A stretch of DNA of 9,839 bases from CAYSYN01 sp964447735. Its GTDB lineage: Bacteria > Patescibacteriota > Minisyncoccia > Minisyncoccales > GBS-2. The DNA is taken from contig CAYUTJ010000024.1 in the NCBI GenBank assembly GCA_964447735.1, positions 1 through 9,839 on the forward strand, in the 5' to 3' direction. Below the pieces are notes generated by a model. That model saw only the letters and a program-made list of their open reading frames with translations. It did not search any database and was not told the origin of the DNA. Shown in pieces: positions 1-5,215 of this stretch (within the stretch, counting starts at the first letter, position 1; each line of letters begins with the position of its first letter). Both the position numbers and the translations under genes were made by a program.

Positions 1-857
1 GGAGGATGAGTGGAGAACAATTTTGCCAAAAAACTTGTCTTTTGTTCTCCTTTGAAAGGATTGGCAATGAACAAATGAGCTGTAGCTAGAGAGGCTTTTT
101 TCATTTGGTTTTTATCTTTGGCGATCTTTTCTAAGGCTGAAGCTAATCCTTCAGGATATCTTGTAATTAAGGCTCCCGTGGCATCTGCTAAAAATTCTCT
201 TTTTCTCGAGATTGCAAGTTGAATTAATTTAGCACAAATTGGAGCCAAAATGGCAGCTACTAGTCCAAAGATCCAGAAAAAATTCCCTCCTCTTTTTTTC
301 CTATCTCTTTTCCCAAATCCCCAAAAAGAAATTCTTAAAAACCAATTTGACAAAATTGCCACAAAACCAACTAAGGTAACTAGAATTGTTTGCAATAGCA
401 TGTCTTTGTTTCCAATGTGGGCTAATTCATGGGCAATTACTCCTTCTAATTCAACTTTTTCTAATTTTTCTAAAAGCCCTCTTGTAACTACAATCGTTGC
501 ATGATTTTTATCTCTACCTGTAGCAAAAGCATTAGGTTGTTCCTCCTCTAAAATGTAGATTTTGGGCATGGGCAAACCAGAAGCTAAACAAAGGTTTTCA
601 ACAATTCTATAGAGTTGAGGATTATCTCTTTTTTCAATTTTCTTTGCTTTAGTTAAGGCTAAAACAATTTTATCTGAATACCAATAACTTAAAAAACTCT
701 GAAAGAAAGCAAAGAAAATAGCAAAATATAAAATCAAATCATTTTGAAGAATTTGAGAAAATAACCAACCCAGAAAGATGATAAAAATTAAAAAACTCGT
801 CATTAAAACAAAGGTCTTTCTAATATTCTTTTCAGCCTGTGTGTAGAGGGTGGCCAT
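1..857 (-). CDS. htpX: HtpX-like M48 membrane zinc metalloprotease (3' end beyond the window)
   Basis: Reading from the ATG at 857 gives 285 codons before the left edge, starting MATLYTQAEKNIRKTF. HtpX proteases degrade misfolded or damaged membrane proteins at the cytoplasmic face of the inner membrane. The zinc-site HELAH motif (HExxH) lies at residues 143-147 and the third ligand is expected at E221 in SRKREFLAD, the usual HtpX arrangement. Hydrophobic segments lie near residues 15-35, 40-60, 153-172 and 190-210, matching the family's two N-terminal and two central membrane spans. The visible end, LFSTHPP, is the conserved C-terminal block of the family, so probably only 10-20 residues are missing. 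The start lies 8 bases after the DUF2207 stop, so it is the last visible gene of the lemA operon. No Shine-Dalgarno sequence is seen; the start context is A-rich (AAAATATGGCC). Confidence 0.93.
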   Translation of the reverse strand, partial: MATLYTQAEKNIRKTFVLMTSFLIFIIFLGWLFSQILQNDLILYFAIFFAFFQSFLSYWYSDKIVLALTKAKKIEKRDNPQLYRIVENLCLASGLPMPKIYILEEEQPNAFATGRDKNHATIVVTRGLLEKLEKVELEGVIAHELAHIGNKDMLLQTILVTLVGFVAILSNWFLRISFWGFGKRDRKKRGGNFFWIFGLVAAILAPICAKLIQLAISRKREFLADATGALITRYPEGLASALEKIAKDKNQMKKASLATAHLFIANPFKGEQKTSFLAKLFSTHP

Positions 858-865
858 ATTTTATT

Positions 866-2542
866 TTACCAACTTCCGCCTCCTCCCCCACCCCCACCTC
901 CTCCAGCAAATCCTCCTCCAAAGCCACTCGCTTTTCCAGCTCCTGCTGTTAAAATCCCTCCAAAGGAAGAAATTGCAGAATTTAAAGAATTTGAAAAGGA
1001 TCTTGTGTTGAAAGTTCCAACATAATATCCCTCATACCACTCTGGAGGATTTTTATAAATTCCCTCAAATGCTTTTGCCCATTTATCTACTAAATCAAAA
1101 CAGATTGCATAGGGTAAATATTTCTCAAAGATGTTTTCTTTCTCATAAAATTGAGCTCTGTATTTTTCAGCAGTTTCAATATAATCTCTGAAACCTAAAA
1201 TATACCATAAAGCTTCTGTTCCTTTTTTGCTTCTTTTTGGCATAAAAGGCGAAAAAATTAAAAATAAAATTCCAGAAATTAAAATGGAAAAAAGCAAAGA
1301 AAGACTTTTAAAGAAAGGTCCCAATATCGATCCTAAAATTATCAAAGAAATTCCAATGTTCATCCATTTGTTTCTAATTTTTTGAGGATTTCTTACAAAA
1401 TATTTTTTCTTGGTTACATCTTGGCAAATTTTCTTTGTAATGGTTTGAAAGTCTTTATAAAATTTATTTTTTAGTGAGGAAATCTTTATTTTATTCCCTT
1501 CTTTAAAGATTTTCCACAAAAGCAATCTTTCATATTCTAATAAATCTTCAGAATCCTTTAATTTTTCAATTTCATAATCTTTGGCTTTGAAAATTTCTCC
1601 AAAAATACCTTCTTTTTTTATTTCTCTAATTTTGATAAAACCTCTAACAGCCAAATCAATCAAGGTAGCTGAAATGTCTCTGGGTTCTACTATTTGTTTC
1701 AAAATTAAAGAAACCTCTGCTGGTCTTAAATTATCTGGAGGTTCGTATTGAGGAACGATCGCTTTTTTTATTCTTGGATCCTTTCCTTTTCTCTTCCATT
1801 CTAAAAAAAGATATATAAAAGTTAGAATTGGAATTAGAAAAATCCAGTATTTTTCAACTTTCCAAAAAATTCTCAAAAAAATGTTAGGTTCTCTAACGAT
1901 TCTTTTTGGAAAACCCAGAACTATTGTTAAACCTTCTCTTGGATAAAAGCTTCTTTTGCTTTCAAATAAAATATCTCCGTTTTCTTTAATTCCAAAAACA
2001 CAATCTTTGGCTTTGGAGCCAAAATGTCCAGTGAAACAATCCAGTTTTAAATTTTCCTGAGGAACCTTTTCTGGTAAATGTAAAATAGCCTTTGAACTTT
2101 TTATAGAAACTCCCCACTCATTTCCGGTGACATTCCAATAAAGTTCATCGTGATCTTTAAAAAAGGAAATTCCATTTTGAACTTTATAAAAGATATTATA
2201 AATTTTTCTTCCAGAAACTAATTTTTGGGGATCTCCAATTCTTATTTTTAAATAACCTCTTTCTTTTGTGATTTTTAAAGGATAATTTTGTCCGAATTCA
2301 TCAGTCACTTTCTCAACTTTAATTTTTAAATCTTTCAAGGGAATTTTTCTATAAATGCCGTGTCTCAAATTCTTCCCAAAATCGTAAGTAATACTTTCTT
2401 TAACCAAAAAAGAACTGTCTTTTTCTATCCAGATTTCGACAGAAAAATCCTCAATTTTTTCTGGAGAATTAATTTGAGCTTCAGCAATTAGAAAAAAACC
2501 CAAAACAAAAAAGGAAAGGAGAACTCCCCAGTTTTTTCTCAT
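866..2542 (-). CDS. DUF2207-domain membrane protein with glycine-rich C-terminus
   Basis: 558 residues. An N-terminal hydrophobic stretch (about 6-20, followed by AEAQ) looks like a signal peptide. The extracytoplasmic region has typical DUF2207 signatures: RHGIYRKIP (60-68), DELYWNVTGNEW (132-143) and two cysteines, C169 and C181, that could form a disulphide. A membrane span follows near 232-248. Next comes a cytoplasmic-type region with the usual YEPPDNLRPAEV block (266-277), two more spans near 394-411 and 413-432, and a soluble part with EKYLPYAICFDLVDKWAKAF (473-492). The tail from about 540 is almost pure glycine, ending in SW, as in many DUF2207 and TPM-family proteins. The biochemical function is unknown. 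It sits 6 bases after lemA and 8 before htpX, so a shared role in envelope maintenance is inferred. No Shine-Dalgarno sequence is seen near the start. Confidence 0.9.
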   Translation of the reverse strand: MRKNWGVLLSFFVLGFFLIAEAQINSPEKIEDFSVEIWIEKDSSFLVKESITYDFGKNLRHGIYRKIPLKDLKIKVEKVTDEFGQNYPLKITKERGYLKIRIGDPQKLVSGRKIYNIFYKVQNGISFFKDHDELYWNVTGNEWGVSIKSSKAILHLPEKVPQENLKLDCFTGHFGSKAKDCVFGIKENGDILFESKRSFYPREGLTIVLGFPKRIVREPNIFLRIFWKVEKYWIFLIPILTFIYLFLEWKRKGKDPRIKKAIVPQYEPPDNLRPAEVSLILKQIVEPRDISATLIDLAVRGFIKIREIKKEGIFGEIFKAKDYEIEKLKDSEDLLEYERLLLWKIFKEGNKIKISSLKNKFYKDFQTITKKICQDVTKKKYFVRNPQKIRNKWMNIGISLIILGSILGPFFKSLSLLFSILISGILFLIFSPFMPKRSKKGTEALWYILGFRDYIETAEKYRAQFYEKENIFEKYLPYAICFDLVDKWAKAFEGIYKNPPEWYEGYYVGTFNTRSFSNSLNSAISSFGGILTAGAGKASGFGGGFAGGGGGGGGGGSW

Positions 2543-2548
2543 AAAGAT

Positions 2549-3103
2549 TTAAAATTTAACCTTAGGAGCTTCTCTCTCTGCTGCTTCTGGAATTTCAAAG
2601 AATTCCATCTTTTTGAAACCAAAAGCTGAAGCTATAATATTTGCCGGAAAAGATTCAATCATGATGTTCAAATCTCTAACATTTGCGTTGTAAAACCTTC
2701 TGGCTGCCTGAATTTTATCTTCTGCATCAACCAACTCTCTTTGGAGTTCCAAAAAGTTAGTTGAAGCTTTCAAATTTGGGTAATTTTCGGCTACCGCAAA
2801 AAGAGTTTTTAAAGTTTCTGATAAATAATTTTCAGCTTCTGCCCTCTCTTTCATTGTTTTAGCTCCCATTGCTCTTGCTCTGGCTTCAGTTACTTTCTCA
2901 AAAACCTCTCTTTCGTGAGCTGCGTATCCTTTAACAGTTTCAACCAAATTTGGAATTAAGTCATGCCTTCTTTTTAACTGAACTTCAATATCTGCCCAAG
3001 CTTCTTTGGCTCTATTTTTCAATCTTACTAATTTATTAAAAGTAAAAACTATCCAAGCTATCAAAATCGCAAGAATTACGAAAACTATTCCTAAAAATGT
3101 CAT
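2549..3103 (-). CDS. lemA: LemA family membrane-anchored protein
   Basis: 184 residues, the normal size for LemA. One N-terminal membrane anchor (about 3-23) with a short outer end is followed by a long helical domain. Family signatures are clear: the block RAKEAWADIEVQLKRRHDLIPNLV near residues 31-54, then YPNLKAST with NFLELQRELVDAEDKIQAARRFYNANVRDLN, and the closing SFPANIIASAFGF. The molecular role of LemA is not settled; homologues are membrane proteins often encoded beside HtpX or DUF2207/TPM proteins, and that is the arrangement here. It is the first gene of the lemA-DUF2207-htpX run. No convincing sigma70 promoter stands out in the 103 bases before it. An AAAAGG sequence lies about 20 bases before the ATG, too far to be an ordinary ribosome binding site. 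Confidence 0.93.
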   Translation of the reverse strand: MTFLGIVFVILAILIAWIVFTFNKLVRLKNRAKEAWADIEVQLKRRHDLIPNLVETVKGYAAHEREVFEKVTEARARAMGAKTMKERAEAENYLSETLKTLFAVAENYPNLKASTNFLELQRELVDAEDKIQAARRFYNANVRDLNIMIESFPANIIASAFGFKKMEFFEIPEAAEREAPKVKF

Positions 3104-3145
3104 TTTATTAATTTTATTTTTGACCTTTTATTCTAAAATTTTAAC

Positions 3146-3172
3146 AAAAAACCGCCCACAAGGAAAGGCGGT
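3146..3172 (-). terminator. Rho-independent terminator of the groES-groEL transcript
   Basis: On the minus strand ACCGCC (3172-3167) can pair with GGCGGT (3156-3151) around a 10-base loop, and five more T follow directly (3150-3146). It lies 34 bases after the groEL stop and is oriented to end that transcript. The opposite strand lacks a T-tract, so it is not bidirectional. The six-base stem is short but five of its six pairs are G-C, in a region that is otherwise almost all A and T. Confidence 0.75.
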
Positions 3173-3175
3173 AAA

Positions 3176-3207
3176 AATTGTAAATTGGAAATTGAAGATT
3201 GGAAATT
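3176..3207 (+). repeat. Short AT-rich repeat, copy A, after groEL
   Basis: These 32 bases match 9161-9192 at 30 positions in the same orientation; the differences are at the 13th and 15th bases. The repeat is made of degenerate AAATTGG / ATTGAAG units of six to seven bases. This copy fills the space between the groEL stop codon, which it touches by one base, and the groEL terminator stem. Confidence 0.65.
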
Positions 3208-4829
3208 TAGTATTCAGGAATTTCTGATCCTTTCTTTTCTTCTTTTTCTGGAAGTTCTGCCACTACGCATTCTGTCGTCAAGAGCATTGAAGCTGCTGAA
3301 ACTGCATTCTCTAGGGCACATCTTACAACTTTTGTTGGATCTATTACTCCAGCTTCAATTAAATTTTCAAATTTTTCTGCCAAAGCATTAAAGCCGAAAG
3401 CAAAATCTTCGTTCTTTCTCACAGTATCAACAACAATGGAACCGTCAACTCCTGTATTTTGAGCAATTTGTCTTATCGGATATTCCAAAGCTCTCTTTAA
3501 TATTGAAACTCCAGTTTTTTCATCTCCTTCTAATTCTTTCTCCAATTCCTCCAAAGCTTTCTGAGCCCTCAATAAAGCTACTCCACCTCCTGGCAAAATT
3601 CCTTCCTCAATAGCTGCTTTTGTTGCATTTAAAGCGTTTTCTGTCTTCTTTTGCTTTGTTTTCTGCTCAATTTCAGTTGCAGCTCCAACTTTAATCACTG
3701 CTACTCCTCCTGCCAATTTTGCTAATCTTTCTTGAAGTTTCTCTTTATCAAACTCAGACTCTGTTCTTTCAATCTCCTCTTTTATTTGTTTTATCCTTGC
3801 ATCAATATCTTCTTTCTTTCCTTTTCCTTCAATGATTGTTGTCTTTTCTTTTTCAACTACAACTTTCCTTGCCCTTCCCAAACTTTTCAATTCAATGTTT
3901 TCTAATTTCAAACCCAATTCTTCAGAGATCAATTGAGCTCCAGTAACAATAGCAATGTCTTGCAACATTTCCTTCTTTCTTTCTCCAAAACCCGGAGCCT
4001 TGACAGCCACGCAATTTAAAACTCCTCTGATTTTATTAACAACTAATGTTGCTAAAGCTTCCCCCTCAATTTCATCAGCAATTACCAACAAATCTTTCTT
4101 TCCTGTTTGAACCACTTTTTCCAAAACTGGTAAAATCTCATTCAAAGCCGAAATCTTTCTATCTGTGACTAGAATGTAAGGTTCTTCCAAAACAGCTTCC
4201 ATTCTTTCCAAGTTAGTAATCATATAGGGTGACACGTAACCTCTATCAAACTGCAATCCTTTTACTACTTCTCTTTCTATTCCAAATTTTTTTGATTCTT
4301 CAACCGTAATTACTCCATCTTTTCCAACTTCAGAAATGGTCTCTGCAATAATTTTTCCAATTTCTTCGTCTAAAGCTGCAATCTGAGCCACATGAGCCAT
4401 TTCTTCTTTCTTTGAAATTGGTTTTGAATTTTTCTTCAAAAACTCAATCACCCTTTTGAGTCCCTTTTCAATTCCCCTTTTCAAAATCAAAGGATGAGCT
4501 CCTGCAGCGACATTCTTTATTCCTTCAGCAGCTATGGCCTGAGCTAAAATCATTGAGGTTGTCGTCCCATCCCCAGCTTTATCTGAAGTTTTTTCAGCAA
4601 CCTCTTTTAAGATTTCAACTCCCAAATTTTCAACCTTATCTTTCAACTCAAATTCTTTTGCAATAGAAACTCCATCATCTGAAATATCGGGAGCTCCAAA
4701 TCCTTTGTCTAAAACAACGAGTCTTGCTTTGGGTCCTAGAGTGACCTTGACAGCGTTTGTTAATTTGTTAATTCCGGAAAGAAGTTTTTTTCTTGCTGTT
4801 TCTGAAAATAGAATTTGTTTTGCTGCCAT
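3207..4829 (-). CDS. groEL: Chaperonin GroEL (60 kDa), with Asn at catalytic position 398
   Basis: The ATG at 4829 gives 540 residues starting MAAKQILFSE, the canonical start. An in-frame ATG at 4856 would add nine residues and overlap groES, so I reject it. GroEL forms the double-ring ATP-driven folding chamber with GroES in the cytoplasm. Visible ATP-site features are VTLGPKAR (29-36), D52, GDGTTT with D87, the PGGG loop with G415, and IDPTK with D497. The apical domain (GYVSPY, VKAPGFGERKKEMLQDIA) is ordinary. Two oddities stand out. The usual VEDALxAT block reads TENALNAT, placing Asn at the position of the catalytic Asp398 of E. coli (codon AAC, minus strand 3638-3636). The C-terminus also ends EKEEKKGSEIPEY, without the Gly-Gly-Met tail. 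The gene starts 4 bases after groES, without a good Shine-Dalgarno sequence. Confidence 0.97.
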   Translation of the reverse strand: MAAKQILFSETARKKLLSGINKLTNAVKVTLGPKARLVVLDKGFGAPDISDDGVSIAKEFELKDKVENLGVEILKEVAEKTSDKAGDGTTTSMILAQAIAAEGIKNVAAGAHPLILKRGIEKGLKRVIEFLKKNSKPISKKEEMAHVAQIAALDEEIGKIIAETISEVGKDGVITVEESKKFGIEREVVKGLQFDRGYVSPYMITNLERMEAVLEEPYILVTDRKISALNEILPVLEKVVQTGKKDLLVIADEIEGEALATLVVNKIRGVLNCVAVKAPGFGERKKEMLQDIAIVTGAQLISEELGLKLENIELKSLGRARKVVVEKEKTTIIEGKGKKEDIDARIKQIKEEIERTESEFDKEKLQERLAKLAGGVAVIKVGAATEIEQKTKQKKTENALNATKAAIEEGILPGGGVALLRAQKALEELEKELEGDEKTGVSILKRALEYPIRQIAQNTGVDGSIVVDTVRKNEDFAFGFNALAEKFENLIEAGVIDPTKVVRCALENAVSAASMLLTTECVVAELPEKEEKKGSEIPEY

Positions 4830-4833
4830 ATTT

Positions 4834-5142
4834 TTATTCTTCAATAATGGCAACAATATCTTCTTCTTTGCAAATCAAATATTCTTTGTCATCGACCTTT
4901 ATTTCGTCAGGTCCGTATTTTTTGAATAAAACCTTTTGGCCTGGTTTTACAGAAACTGGAATCAAGTTTCCTTTTTCGTCTCTCTTGCCAGGCCCGACGG
5001 CAATTACTTTCCCTTGTTCTGGTCTTTCTTTCTCTGCTGTCTGGGGGAGTAAAATCCCAGATTTTGTCTTTTCTTCCTCCTTTATTGGTTCCAAAAGAAC
5101 GTAATCTGCCAGAGGTTTTATTTTAATTTCCTTTTTTGCCAT
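4834..5142 (-). CDS. groES: Co-chaperonin GroES (10 kDa)
   Basis: 102 residues starting MAKKEIKIKPLADYVLLEP. GroES forms the seven-subunit lid on the GroEL ring. The mobile loop that contacts GroEL is seen as KTKSGILLPQTAE (about 25-37), with the hydrophobic tripeptide I-L-L at 30-32. GKVIAVGPGKRDEKGN and PGQKVLFKKYGPDEIK are the standard core strands, and the C-terminal EEDIVAIIEE matches the family. The usual GDRV near the N-terminus reads ADYV, a mild variation. It is the first gene of the operon, with groEL following after 4 bases. A strong promoter and a CIRCE-type operator lie directly upstream, so HrcA-type heat-shock repression is expected. The start is preceded by seven A and a T rather than by a Shine-Dalgarno sequence. 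Confidence 0.97.
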   Translation of the reverse strand: MAKKEIKIKPLADYVLLEPIKEEEKTKSGILLPQTAEKERPEQGKVIAVGPGKRDEKGNLIPVSVKPGQKVLFKKYGPDEIKVDDKEYLICKEEDIVAIIEE

Positions 5143-5148
5143 ATTTTT

Positions 5149-5175
5149 TTATCACTCTCGACCTTTGAGTGATAA
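5149..5175 (-). promoter_or_regulatory. CIRCE-type operator (probable HrcA site) of groES-groEL
   Basis: A perfect 9-base inverted repeat with a 9-base spacer: TTATCACTC-N9-GAGTGATAA. The CIRCE consensus is TTAGCACTC-N9-GAGTGCTAA; each arm differs at one base and the two changes keep the symmetry. It ends 6 bases before the groES start codon and lies just downstream of the predicted transcription start, as CIRCE sites commonly do. HrcA is not encoded in the window, so the regulator is inferred. Confidence 0.9.
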
Positions 5176-5186
5176 TCTATTTTTCA

Positions 5187-5215
5187 ATTTTATTTTGCCC
5201 AAAGCTTTGTGTCAA
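5187..5215 (-). promoter_or_regulatory. Sigma70-type promoter of groES-groEL
   Basis: On the minus strand a perfect -35 TTGACA (5215-5210) is followed by a 17-base spacer and a -10 TAAAAT (5192-5187). The predicted start is near 5180, giving a leader of about 37 bases that contains the CIRCE operator. The -35 box contains the uvrA stop codon TGA (5214-5212), so promoter and upstream gene share bases. Confidence 0.75.

Noticed and set aside
250..504. Open frame on the plus strand within htpX
   Set aside because: It is antisense to the conserved HtpX active-site region, with low-complexity residues and no family resemblance.
3006..3391. Two overlapping plus-strand open frames across the lemA-groEL junction
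   Set aside because: They run antisense to lemA and groEL and through the terminator and repeat; their K/W-rich ends come from the repeat itself.
4830..4856. Upstream ATG adding nine residues to GroEL
   Set aside because: The extension LPLLKNKN overlaps groES and is unlike any GroEL; the start at 4829 gives the standard MAAKQ.
4705..5104. Plus-strand open frames over groES and the groEL start
   Set aside because: They are mirror frames of highly conserved chaperonin genes, with no recognisable domains.
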